Shown piece by piece: positions 25,162 to 37,061 of a stretch of DNA of 64,000 bases. A program made the translations under genes and the position numbers. Source of the DNA: Epiperipatus broadwayi (Eukaryota > Onychophora > Udeonychophora > Euonychophora > Peripatidae); contig JAQFVV010006335.1 in assembly GCA_028023455.1 (NCBI GenBank), forward strand, positions 3,088,412 through 3,152,411. The letters run 5' to 3'. Numbering within the stretch: position 1 is the first letter of the stretch; each line of letters begins with the position of its first letter. The notes under the pieces are model-generated. The model was not told the DNA's origin. It was given only the letters and a program-made list of their open reading frames with translations, and searched no databases.

Positions 25162-27885
25162 TGTACCGGTTCGAATCCCTCATTTGGTTTTCACTTTGGC
25201 ATCAGTTTTCTGTACCTGTTTGAAACCCATTTGTCATCACCATTTAAAAAAATGATGCATATATTTGTATGTTATGAGCATGAAATGACGTGTACATTTA
25301 AAATGAGAGATCGATAACAATCTTCGGTAATACCCGGGGTTAAATACAAGCGAGTATTACATTACTAATTATTAGAAGAAAGAAATTTGATTTCAATTAA
25401 AAAAACAAAATCTTTCCCTGTTAAACCATTTATATTTCCACCCAATATCTATTTGCCCGGTAGACGTTTTCCCTCCCTCTTAACATACCTTTAAAAGATT
25501 GTATTAATTTAACAATCCTTAGCACCACCCTCAACATAATAAAAAAAAGCAAAAAAAATTAAATAAATTTCCCTTCCCTATCTGTCAAGAGAGTATGCAA
25601 AGAGGTTATCGTACATACGTTTAATTTCGATGAATGAAAACTTGGTGAAAATATTCTAATTTAACTCCCCGATATAATATCCTGATGACTAGTTCAATTG
25701 TAATTCTTTATCCCAGGTACTTTGAATAAGTATTGCTATAACTTTTTATAGCCATGGTAAGCAAACATCACAAATAGGTGATTATATTTTATTGTTATTA
25801 ATTTTCTTTATTTTATAATAAATTACACAATAACAAAAAAGTAAGAGATAATATAATTTATTTAACAAAAATCCACCCTCCACCACATATATAAATTTTT
25901 AAACATTAGAATATTGAATCTTAAATTAATTATAGGGCTTTCTATCCCAATTTCACGAGTCTACATATAATTATATAAGAATATCTAAATCTTTATGTTC
26001 AAGATCTATAGTAAGATTAAACACAAAAAAAAATCTGTTTTCTAACTTTTATCTACATTAACTTAATTTCTGCGAATACAAAGAGCTAAATATGGATGCC
26101 AATATGTAAGTGGTCTATTTTCCCTCTCCTTGCACAAAACAACGAATCTTTCATTTTATAAATTCCCAAAATACTAAAATAAGTTATACAGAAATCTAAC
26201 CCCTTGAACTTTCCCCATTTGCACATATAAACTCTTAAGATTAGATACACCTTTACCTTTGAGTACGTAAAATAATAATTTACATATATGTATATTTATA
26301 TATATATATATAAAAATGAAAAAAAATGTATAGACCGGCTATATATATATCACTCCACATAAGGTGACGCCACCATGATTAACATTAAATAGGAGGTAAA
26401 GGTGAAATAGGGTAAAAGAACAAGAGTGAGATCTGTGTATAAGCAAAATTATTTTACACTATTTTATATAATAACAGAAGAAAATTAATATATTTTATCA
26501 TGCTTTAGTAACTCTTACAATTATACAGGTTATATACACTTTAAAAAAAAAAAAAAAACTATAAAAAAAAAATTATAAACATTTTTTTTTCATTTTACTC
26601 ATCTTTTTCTGCTTGCTGTCCAGGTTCAAACTTCTGGACAGACCATCTCAACTATCAGAAAGGATGGTGAAATTTACTTTAACCCCTCACCCCCCTTTTA
26701 GAGTCCTTCAATCAGGATATACCGAGTCTCTGACATCCATCATGGTGACCATGTATCTGAACTGGTGGGTGTACTGCTACAGTTCTTTCTACTCCATGCT
26801 TTTGTAGGTTCTCAGATGAAACTTGGTTGTCATTTTAGTCATGGCACTCCAAAATATTTTCCTTTCTTCTTGATTGATTTCTGAACAGCATATGCTTATA
26901 TGATTTTCCACATCATATATGTGTTGGTGGCTTCGGTTAATATTTGCGCAAACTACCAGGAAAGATCTTCTACAGAGAAGTTTGTGTTCATTCAAGAACT
27001 TGGGTGAATTAAGCTCCTTTGCAAAGATAGATTCTGTAGCTCTGTCTGTTCAATAATATTTTAAACCACATATAGATTCATTTTGCTTTCTCAGTTCAAT
27101 ACTAATCACTAATCATTTACATCGTGCATAGATTTATGTGGCTTTCTCTGTCCAACACTAATCAACAACTAAAAACTTTTTGTTCACCTCCTAGGTAGGT
27201 TATGGTATATCCCCGTCTGCCCACAACTTTCAATTACTTACATCTCCCTTCAAGCTATTGTGTCAGATAATTTTACTTTTGTACATTCTTTATAAAAATC
27301 TTGTTTCAAAAATCTCTTTGTAGGAATTTCAAAACTTTATATTGGAGTAATAGACCACCCTCATTCTTTAGATAACAAATTTGGAGTTGTACAAATTAAT
27401 TAATTAAAAAAAAAAACTAACTGATTACATACAAAAAAGTAAAAATGGAAAAAACAAAGATTAATCAAATCCACCTTTTAAACGGAAGATTCTTGACACT
27501 CACGCAAAAAAAAATATTTTTATATATTTTTAAAAATAAAAGAAAAACATTTTAAAAATTATCAAAAAGAAGAAAATATATATATACGAAAATCTGTATA
27601 CATATACATATTACATATACGTTTACAAAAAAATATATGATACATTTATAGTGTATTATATTTACATATTAGAACCTTTACAATAAATGACACATTTATA
27701 GTGGGTTATTATTTCAAAATAAATAACATATGTGTTAGTTGTGTATGCGAGGAGATGGGAATTTCGTATAGACCAACTCTCATTGTTTATTCTTTTTTAT
27801 TTTATTTAATGAATTCAATAAATTTAGCTGTGCCAAATTGTTGCCTACAGCCATTCTGTGCATGGACGTTTTACGGACTGGCACA
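25162..27885 (-). repeat. 5' LTR of the LARD-like element
   Basis: This LTR is 2724 bp and collinear with 20248-23156. In the element's orientation it begins TGTGCCAGTCC and ends CGAACCGGTACA. The bases that follow on the minus strand (GAATTTGCCCCAAC) would hold the primer-binding site, but they lack the usual TGG start and I cannot match a tRNA securely; a weak resemblance to the 3' end of tRNA-Trp was noticed. Promoter and polyadenylation signals were not resolved. Confidence 0.75.
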
Positions 27886-27904
27886 ATATATATATATATA
27901 TTGA
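27886..27904. repeat. (TA)n tract flanking the LARD-like element
   Basis: An alternating AT tract immediately follows the LTR end GGCACA. With the tract at 20227-20247 it forms the split target site. Confidence 0.75.
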
Positions 27905-27997
27905 AGTGATATTTATATATGGCTCAACTTGGTAATTTAAAACATTTAAGGAATTTTAATTAAAAATAAATGTTTTAAACAAGTTTAATGTATATAT

Positions 27998-28902
27998 ATG
28001 ACATTGGAACCACTATACATGAATAAGTACAGTTATGAGAAGCTGACTGAAACAAGCATAATGAACTAAAGCACATAGCAGAATAACAGAAGAATCAAAA
28101 TAATAATAATCTGGTTTATGTTTCCTATTTATATCTTTTTGATCTGCTTACAGTCAAAATAGGATGCAGCTGTAGTTTTTTTGAATTTTTTGATCTATTG
28201 GTTGTAGATATTGTCTGACCTCTATTTTGGTCTGCAGTTTGATTTGCCCGATCATACCATTTACATTTTTTTTTTTTTATCTTTGAAAGGAATTAATAAA
28301 ATAGCCTAAATTACATCAGATATTTATCTCCTTACTTAATTAATCTGCTTACAAGCATTTTAATTACTTTTTCTAAGAATTTAATTTTGTGATTGTTTAA
28401 TAAATATATATATATATACATATATGCACCGATAACTGTATAGGTATAATTAATGATAAATTTATTTTTAAAAGTATGTTAAAATAAAATACATATTTTT
28501 ATTAAACAATCACAAAATGAAATTCTTAGAAAAAGTAATTAAAATGCTTGTAAGCAGATTAATTAAGTAAGGAGTAAAAATATCTGATGTAATTTAGGCT
28601 ATTTTATTAATCCCTTTCAAAGATAAAAAAAAAATGTAAATGGTATGATTGGGCAAATCAAACTGCAGACCAAAATGGAGGTCAGACAATATCTACAACC
28701 AATAGATCAAAAAATTCAAAAAAACTACAGCTGCATCCTATTTTGACTGTAAGCAGATCAAAAAAATATAAATAGGAAACATAAACCAGATTATTATTAT
28801 TCTGATTCTTCTGTTATTCTGCTATGTGCTTTAGTTCATTATGCTTGTTTTAGTCAGCTTCTCATAACTGTACTTATACATGTATAGTGGTTCCAATGTC
28901 AT
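27998..28902. mobile_element. 905-bp palindromic element with about 407-bp arms
   Basis: ATGACATTGGAACCACTATA at the left end (27998) is mirrored at the right end (to 28902), and the arms remain complementary for about 407 bp with only scattered mismatches. The loop is about 90 bp (28405-28495). No coding frame survives in either arm. A (TA)n tract precedes the left end. The near identity of the arms suggests a fairly young insertion or ongoing arm homogenisation. It is classed as a long-TIR MITE or fold-back; no relative elsewhere in the window was found. Confidence 0.8.
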
Positions 28903-29267
28903 TCACTCTGGCCAGTCAGTAGAAGGCAAGCCATAGTCCAGTCCTGAGTCCAGAAAGGAAGGTTGTCAACAAATGGAGAAACATCTTTGACATTATGTCG
29001 ATACATATACAATTTATATACATACACTTCTAATGTCCAAAGCTACAGAGAGAAATCAGCTATCAGTTAAAGAATAAATACTGCTGATGCTAACTAGTGA
29101 ATTTTGAATAGATATTAAAACTTACCACTACCATACCTATGTTTTAACAAATACAGTTCACAAAAATAAACCAATACCTAAAGACTAAGCACAAACTTTT
29201 AATGTTGAAAGGAATTGGTATGAACTTTAAAAAAAGATTATAAATCTCTAGCATTACTATTATTTAT

Positions 29268-29756
29268 CTTCTCTCTGATACATTGTACAGGCTTAAACCT
29301 GCAAATTTATATATGTAATATATGCAGGGTTCGAACTCAGACTTTCACATGACCCATCACTCTCAGTGCCATCTCATATTGCTGACCCATCTGATCACAC
29401 ACATGTTGAAAAGATAAATAATCACCAATATACATATTTCATGCTAAACCAGCAATCATCAGTTGGTCTAGATTACTATCCTCACACATATATATAATCA
29501 GTACTCAGCTTTATATTAAGAAGCCTGTCCATTAAAGTATAAATATTGGCTATCTTAATATAAAGCTGAGTACTGATTATATATGTGTGTGAGGATAGTA
29601 ATCTAGACTAACAGATGATTGCTGGTTTAGCATGAAATACGTATATTGGTGATTATTTATTTTTTCAACATGTGTGTGATCAGATGGGTCAGCAATATGA
29701 GATGGCACTGAGAGTGGTGGGTCGTGTGAAAGCCTGAGTTTGAACTTCTCTCTGAT
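29268..29756. mobile_element. Inverted-repeat element flanked by 12-bp direct repeats
   Basis: Arms of about 190 bp (29330-29521 and 29552-29743) are reverse complements around a 30-bp loop. CTTCTCTCTGAT occurs at 29268-29279 and 29745-29756, directly flanking the whole unit, and looks like a target-site duplication. The arm begins with a B-box-like GGTTCGAACTC followed by CAGACTTTCACATGACCCAT; a close variant of the latter forms the 55-bp hairpin at 44.2 kb. Direct repeats of this length favour retroposition (a SINE-like unit with an inverted copy) over DNA transposition. Confidence 0.65.
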
Positions 29757-30530
29757 GAAAATGTTTTAGTCAAGTAATTGTTTGTTTAAGCAGGTATGGC
29801 AAGAGATTTTTTTTCTTTTTATCACACCATATTTAGTCATCAATAATTTTATATAACGCAGTTTAAATTTATTATTACAATTTCTGGCCATGCTTTTAAT
29901 GATTTATTGTTTTCAGTCATTTCCACTTTATTAAAAATATAAACAATAATTTAAATCTGTAATTTAATGAATATTGAAGGAAATTAAAGGAAACTGCATA
30001 GACAGAGTAAATTAATATTAACTTTTTAATTGTCTTTTAATAAATTACACTTTAAAAAAACTACCCTCTAATTTTGAAGATAGATAATTGGAAGTATGAT
30101 GTAAGAGAACTGCTGTAACCTTTATTTTAGGTTGTTTTATTTATATACAAAGCTCATTCATATATAATTTTTTATTCATTATTTTATTTAGTGCAATAAT
30201 ATGCAGTAGATGGAAATTCCTATCGTATGTTATCTGCCTTGTCTTTGTACATGTCATGGATGATGATGGTCAGTCTTATGCTTAATACATGATAGACATC
30301 AATTCCTAATGTATAATGTGCTTCAAACTCACATGTATGTATCTATCAATAAATAAGGTAAAGCTGATGTTGTCTTTTACATTTACCATATTACAGCCTG
30401 AAAGCATTTATGATATTATGGTTAGTTACATAGTTTATAAATATATTTTATCTTCAGACTGTAGATTTATTGATCTTAAAACTGTAATAATAATTGTTAA
30501 TGATCATTAGTCGATGTAGTAAGTTTATAC

Positions 30531-31070
30531 CTTTTAAAACAGGCAAAATCCTCCATACAATAGTGCCGCTCCGTGTAAGCCAGAGTAATCAATGAATGCC
30601 AAAAAGCTTGTGCCTAAAATCCTTGTCTATCCCCAGACTAGTTTCTGGAATCTGGCTTTAATCAATGAAGAGCTTTGGATCTGAGAGCACTGCACTTAGA
30701 TCTTAGGATCTAATGTAACACACCAGCAGCCACCTTTTATCTCTACTTAACTACAAAACTATGAGAATTAAATTGAAAATACAATAATATCTTTAATGTA
30801 AGCTCATTATCTTATATAGTCATAAAAGTCTCAACTCGGTTCATTAGCCAAACATTTTGGTGTCTTTTGTTCTTTAATAACCATAGCCACAACTATCCTA
30901 TTAGACAGAATTGGTATTAAACCACCAAACATCACATGATCACCATTTCTTAGGTTTGCTTGTGACTGTTATTAAAACAGGCAAAACTCTCCATACAAAT
31001 AGTGCCACTCAGTGCAAGCCAGTTATGAGCAAACAGAAGAAATGGTAATCATGTGATGTTTGGTAGTTTA
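30531..31070. repeat. Fold-back family, about 440-bp unit plus palindromic end
   Basis: This is a second copy of the family at 7.6-8.2 kb. The unit AAACAGGCAAAATCCTCCATAC starts near 30537, and the next unit starts at about 30977 with CAGGCAAAACTCTCCATAC. The segment around 30925-30960 (ACCAAACATCACATGATCACC) is mirrored inverted at about 31040-31067, closing a palindrome. No protein is encoded. The shared order with the 7.6-kb copy supports a real element family that inserts or amplifies as unit plus partial unit. Confidence 0.65.
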
Positions 31071-31406
31071 TACCTTCTGAATTACTTAATATCTATTAAG
31101 GAGGCATTTAAACTGTATTATACTGTATATAACATATGTGCATAAACATATTTACTTATTTATAAATTGACCAGGCAGTCAATTTATGCTATTGGGTGTT
31201 AACTTTTAGTATATATGTAAATAAATTCTAATGTCTCATTATTTTGTAACATTTTGTCATTATTTGCAATCAATATTTTAATTAGAATAGGAAAAGTGTC
31301 TTGTGTAGCTAGCAGATCTTAGCAGACTGTAAAAGTAGAAATTGTTGTTCTGTGACATCAGAATTGAAATGTGCATGCAGATTGCCTTTAGATGATTTTC
31401 ATGTGA

Positions 31407-31408
<2 letters not shown>

Positions 31409-31450
<42 letters not shown>
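31409..31450. repeat. (TA)n microsatellite
   Basis: About 20 alternating TA units followed by CACACA. The sequence just downstream (31530-31605) resembles the extreme 3' tail of the GIY-YIG family found at 42.4, 43.7, 47.1 and 55.0 kb. Confidence 0.85.
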
Positions 31451-31457
<7 letters not shown>

Positions 31458-31529
31458 GTGAGTGGTGAATTTGGGGTAATTTTGATTATATCTATATATA
31501 TATATAATGATATTCTTATTCTATTTCTG

Positions 31530-31605
31530 TATTTCTTCAGTTATATATATAATCTCGTATCTGAATATTAATAAATACAGTAACCAAATATATATAAAGT
31601 ACAAC
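31530..31605 (-). repeat. 3'-end fragment of the second GIY-YIG element family
   Basis: The plus-strand words AATATTAATAAATACAGTAA and the preceding (TA)n match the non-coding 3' end shared by the copies at 42.4 and 43.7 kb. The coding tail is absent. It is short, so the assignment is tentative. Confidence 0.4.
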
Positions 31606-31832
31606 TTTAAAAATGTTTGAAAGTTACAATTCACTACCTGTTCAATGGGGTTTATTTAAACTTCTTTGAGTTAAAATTTCCACTTTTTGTAATCAAGTTG
31701 CAATCTTTAGAGTTTATACAAACATATTAGACCTTATATAAAAGTGGCTATGCACCTTCATTGTTTAAAGGAGATTGCCTTGATGACATACTGAGATTGT
31801 TATTGATTCTGTTATTGTTTAAAAGTTGACTT

Positions 31833-31834
<2 letters not shown>

Positions 31835-31894
<60 letters not shown>

Positions 31895-31918
31895 AACGGA
31901 ATATATATATATATATAT
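31835..31918. repeat. (TA)n tracts separated by TTGTAACGGA
   Basis: A run of about 28 TA units, then TTGTAACGGA, then about 8 more AT units before TGTGACC at 31919. The central word resembles the end of an LTR-type element trapped in the microsatellite. Confidence 0.7.
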
Positions 31919-33782
31919 TGTGACCTTTTATTTAGGTCCCTGTATTTAATAATCCAAAATTTTAAATCATTATATTTAGCACAAAAATCTTAATAAGTGT
32001 CTTTCAATAAAGACTGTTTTGAATGCACTAGGAAATTGCTTGAGTAGAAATGAGATTTCAAACCCAGTCTAGGTTTGAAACTAGGGATAAAACAACAATT
32101 TAAAAATATTGTTATTAATTGGGAGATAAATATATTGCTATTTTATTATTGTTGAATAATAAATTAAAAGAAATAAACAAATAAATTAAATTTATTAAAA
32201 CTTGTAAAATAAATGGTTATAGTCAATTACTTAAGCATATTTTTTATGTAGTGAATCTAAAGCTGTCTTGAATAATTATGGGTAGTTGTTAAAAATGAAG
32301 CCAGAGGGGGTAATATTAATTATTCACACTAAGATTATTGGTGAATTTTTTACCACAGTGCATTGGGATAAAAGCTATATATAATTTAACAAAGTTGTAG
32401 GGAGGTGAATTAAGAAAAAGAGAACTAAACAACAACATACTTTAAATCTGATCTTCTAAAATAAGAAGGGAAAAAAAGCTCAAAATCAGAAAATTTTGGA
32501 ATCTAATTGAATGGATTATAATATTGATATCTAAAAATTACTGAATAGAAAATCTTCAAACCTGGCTATCATTTCAAGCACCTTTTTCATCGATTGATAG
32601 TTCTTAAAAGTTATACTGGAGGAGAAATGGAAACCTTGTGCTTCATAACTGTCTTACATAAATATTACTTCAAACCCAGAAAAATTCAAGAAAAAGTAAG
32701 CTTTTGCTCTTATTTTGTTCATAGGTTTAAAATCTTATCTTTAAAAATGACTCATAAATTATTTATAATTAAACTAAAGAGCTGATAATGTTTGCATTTT
32801 TGCACCACTAGTAAATATAAAGCAGGACAGATGTTCATTTGAAAAATAGTAATTTCAAGAAAATAATTCAAAATAATTTTAAAGAAGGATTTCAGAAGAT
32901 ATTATAAATAAAATCAAAAGTCATTTTATATCATATTTTAATAAAGTTAAAAGGTAAATGCAAGTGATTTTATTCTCAGTTCTTTATTAAGAAATGAACA
33001 ATCATCTGCTGATTTTTTTTCTAGCACCAAACTTGTGTAATGATGGTAATAGAAAATTACAAATTCATTAAAATGTTAAGGATATCATATTTATAATTGG
33101 ATAAATTCCTTTTAATATTGATAATCATATAATATTTTGCTAATAAAATGGAACAAAATAAATATTTACTTTTAAGGTTTTATTGTGAAATATACGTCAT
33201 TATAATAAGGTTGTAAAATATTTAAAATGCCACATTATTTAAAGATTGTTACAAATCGTACCACGGAGGAATGAATAAAAGTAATAAAGAATTTTAAAAA
33301 GTCAAAATATGTTAATTGCAATAAAATTATAAAGTCATTTTTTTCAAAGGAATCATCTGGATTAAAATGTAAATAAACTATTTTTAGTTATAACCCACTT
33401 GAACGTTTAAACCTTGTCTCACTATATAATACCGAATAAATCAATAAATGTATACAAAAAGTTTGTTGTGAAGACTACAATAACCTATACCGTATTAAGG
33501 AAAATTATCTCCAGAAAAATGGATAACTGATTTTAATTGTGATACACTTGAAGATCTTTGAATATTGCCTTATTATATTAGCATCAAACAGGATAATAAA
33601 ATACATATGCATTATCTGAAATGTTTGCTCATCATAATATCTGTTCCTATCATTTTAGCTCACCAGAATAAAATAAACTTTACTCACAGGATAAACTCTG
33701 ATGGTAGAAAACATTTGTTTATTATTTTTTTATTACAGCTGTGTTAGCTTATAATGCTTATGTCATGTGTTATTTGGAAATT

Positions 33783-33817
<35 letters not shown>

Positions 33818-36800
33818 TTATTGTGATATATGGTATAAAATATATTTAGTCAAAGGTATATAAAAATGTATAAAGATACATACATTTATTATTACATACA
33901 TTTTGTTATTTTTCCAAGTAAGGAAAAACATAATCTTAATGTCATTAATCTGAAGAGGAAGAAAAATATTTCTCTCTTGCAGTTTAAAACTGATTTTAGT
34001 GTATTTTATTAAGGGATGAACATACAGACATTGTTGTCAAAGATATATTAAAGACCCAATTGTTTTTTTATATAAAAGAAAATTTGTTATAAGTTTTTTT
34101 TTTCATTTCGTAATTTTGTTTAGAAATGAACTTGTCCACTTGGAATACAAATCCAGGTTTGACCTTTATTGCTTAAATACATTGTGCTATCTCTAACAAA
34201 AGTATAGTTGTCATTTTAAAATAATTAATGATCATTTGACATATATATTTTGGTTTGTCTATTGATACATTAATGATTCTGCATTGTGAAATGGAATATA
34301 TATATATATATATATATCTCCAATTTTATTGTTAGTGTTGTTTTACCTTGCTATAACATTGAGAATGATTTGTGATAGTTTTTAGCTGATAGGATGTTCC
34401 AATGGAATGGCATCCAATAGATTAATATTAATATTGAGCATGGGCTGATGGAGAGTCACCTATTGCTGATTCCATGAAAGGAAGTTTTGGTAGAGTCTAA
34501 GTAGTAATTAATGCTTATTAGCATAAATATTCCTAAGAGAAAGTATATCCATGGTCTGAATTCTATTTTTTTCATGATGAGGCAAAGCTCAAATGTGTAT
34601 ACCCATAGAGAGGTAGTAGAATTAACCATATTATTATACAACTGTCATGTTGTTTTTATAGAGCCTCCCTTTTAGTGTTAAATCCCTCATGATGATATAG
34701 AGTTAGTTTTTTTCACTGTGTATAGTGAAACATAGTAGTTCAAAATCATATGGCAAGAATAAAATAATGTTAGATTAAAAAACACTAATATAGCTATAGT
34801 GTCGGCTTAATTGAAATAGTGTTTATGATGTTGTATGATCATCATCAGTTATAGACAGACTTTAAACCAAGATCTATTAATGATTGTAGAAATTTTTAGA
34901 TGTAAAAGTAAGAGATGCATATTAGCAGTGTGGATTTATCTTCATCGAATAATAATTTAACAATGGATTGGTAAGATCAGTTAAGTATTCAATAATTAGG
35001 TTGTGGACATAAATAATGCTTTAGTGACATGTGTGTATGTGACTTTTGATGTTTTTTTAATACACCAAACTTATTCATCTCAAATCTTAATCAGTTAGTA
35101 ATTGTGCAGAATATGATAATTGCCCTTATCATATTCTGATAAAAGAGATGGCTTTGTTAAAATGCACCCCTTTTATAAATTTTGAATTTAAATTTAAACT
35201 TTATGCATACCATAAGATCATAAATACACAGTTTTTATTTTTTTTTAATTTAAGTGTGAGTTTAGTTTCAATAAGATTTCATTATCTTATTCTTTAAAAT
35301 AGGCTAAATAGTAATAAATGATACTGAATATCATTTTATAAGCTGGTGGTATTGACTAAGAATATGGTCGATGGAATACTGAGTATTTTCCATCCCTGAG
35401 TTTAATTTAATATATTGGTTTCATTTCATGTCCTGTCTTTAAATTAAAATTTGTAAATATTGTAAATAAAGTTTGTTATGTTTAAAATTTTATTTAGTTG
35501 CCTATAGTCTTATTGCTAATTACCACATATATACATTATTATTGTTATTGCTATTGACCTATCAGAAGATTATAAATTGAAATCATCATCGACCAATATA
35601 GTACTATTAACTATATTATGCTATATCATAACAATTTTGTTAAGCCTTATAATTTATTAGTACATCCAATGCATCATCACACAATAATCAAAATGTTAAT
35701 AACTTAGAGTACAGATTATTTTAAGTAATAGATTAAAAGACAAATATAATATTGATTTAATTGATTTAGTTAAATCCACAGAGCTATCATTCACTGATCT
35801 TGATCACATGGTTTAAAATTAATTGAGAAAAGGAATTTGGTAAGTGATTGTATTTATTTATTAAAAAGGTATTCCTATTTCTTAAATATTAAAGTCATAA
35901 GAGTTAGTGAGTTCATAAAGTTTATGTGTAACTGCTAAATATAGTTCTTAATTTGAGTTTATATTGAGATCTGTTTTGTGTATTCTATTCGGGTAGTGGT
36001 AAAATCCCTCTCACTGACCCAAATAGATTTTGTATAATAATTTTGAGTGTTTGAACCCTGAGAAGAATTAGTTGTTAAGTTTGAAGGTAGAACTTAAATT
36101 TGTAATAAATTTTATATCTAGTCGATTATTATAGTTGGGCTTGAAATAAATTACTTTCACTGTTTTATGAAAGTCAACCAAACTTTAAGGTAAATTACTT
36201 CTTTTGTAGTAAAAAATATAGTTTGTTTTAACTTCATGATAAATATTCTGGTTATGTCAAGCTTGAAATCCCTATTTTTATTTAGCTTATCTTTTTACCA
36301 TTTAATACCATATTAGTTTATAGTTTAAGATTTCAGTCTCCATCATTAACATTGTTCTTCAATTTTATCTTGATCATTCTTTTAGTTATTCATTCTCATT
36401 TGACATTAATTCATTACCATAATTGATTAATCGTACATTAACTTTTATGCTTTTATCATCCTAACTATTCATTAACTCTTATTCTATCATCATCTTAATC
36501 ATTCATTATTCTCATAAGTCTTCATTCTTTTCTCTTCATTCTTAGACTCATTTCATTCCACTATTTAATTATTACTTCTTTCCATCATCCATTTAGTCAT
36601 CTACATCATAATTTACTTATCATTTCATTTGTAAGTTTAATTTTATAATCATTCCAGAGATATAATTATTAGTTATTTATTAGTTTGCTGAATATCAAAT
36701 TTAACTCATCACCTTTTGCTTGTGTGGATTTTAAAGCTGGTTTGACCAGAAGTTATTATCTTTATTAATCACCTTGTGATCTTCTTCAGATCTATAGTTT

Positions 36801-37030
36801 CAAGCTAGCTTTATTCAATACAAAAATCATTTCGTTAGTTTTACATTTTTGTTTCTTTATGCTTATATTCTTGATAATGAGAGTATGATAAGTTGCATGG
36901 GAGAATTTAGTTGCTAAAATGTGCAGCATGATTCGTTGATGACCAGTTAGACCAGGGAGAAGGTTACAATTGTGATTATGGTGCACAACATGGTGGCTCA
37001 ATTGATTGATTAAGGATGATGAAGGTTACA
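31919..37030. mobile_element. Possible 5.1-kb LTR-bounded or solo element in (TA)n
   Basis: The stretch begins TGTGACC directly after (AT)n and ends GGTTACA directly before (AT)n, so its ends are short inverted repeats obeying TG...CA with ATAT on both sides. No internal LTR pair, retrotransposon motif or convincing reading frame was found, only AT-rich sequence with (TA)n(TG)n tracts at 33784-33820 and 34297-34317 and a 13-bp hairpin at 35107-35138. It could be a very long solo LTR, a large non-coding derivative, or two unrelated ends. Apart from these ends I see nothing annotatable across the whole stretch. Confidence 0.3.

Positions 37031-37061
<31 letters not shown>

Larger units (their letters stand above)
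20248..27885 (-). mobile_element. LARD-like LTR retrotransposon with 2.7-2.9-kb LTRs and no pol
   Basis: Two long direct repeats (20248-23156 and 25162-27885) flank a 2005-bp interior. Both repeats begin TGTACC(A/G)GTTC and end ACTGGCACA or CTGGCACA on the plus strand, which satisfies the TG...CA rule with a short terminal inverted repeat. ATAT lies on both sides. Orientation is minus: a purine tract GGGAGGGAGG lies on the minus strand exactly where the interior meets the 3' LTR, and the only substantial interior reading frame is also on the minus strand. No protease, reverse transcriptase, RNase H or integrase motif is present, so the element must have been mobilised in trans. Long LTRs plus a short non-pol interior fit a large retrotransposon derivative. 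The LTRs have diverged visibly (about nine positions in ten match by eye, plus indels), so the insertion is not recent. Confidence 0.75.
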
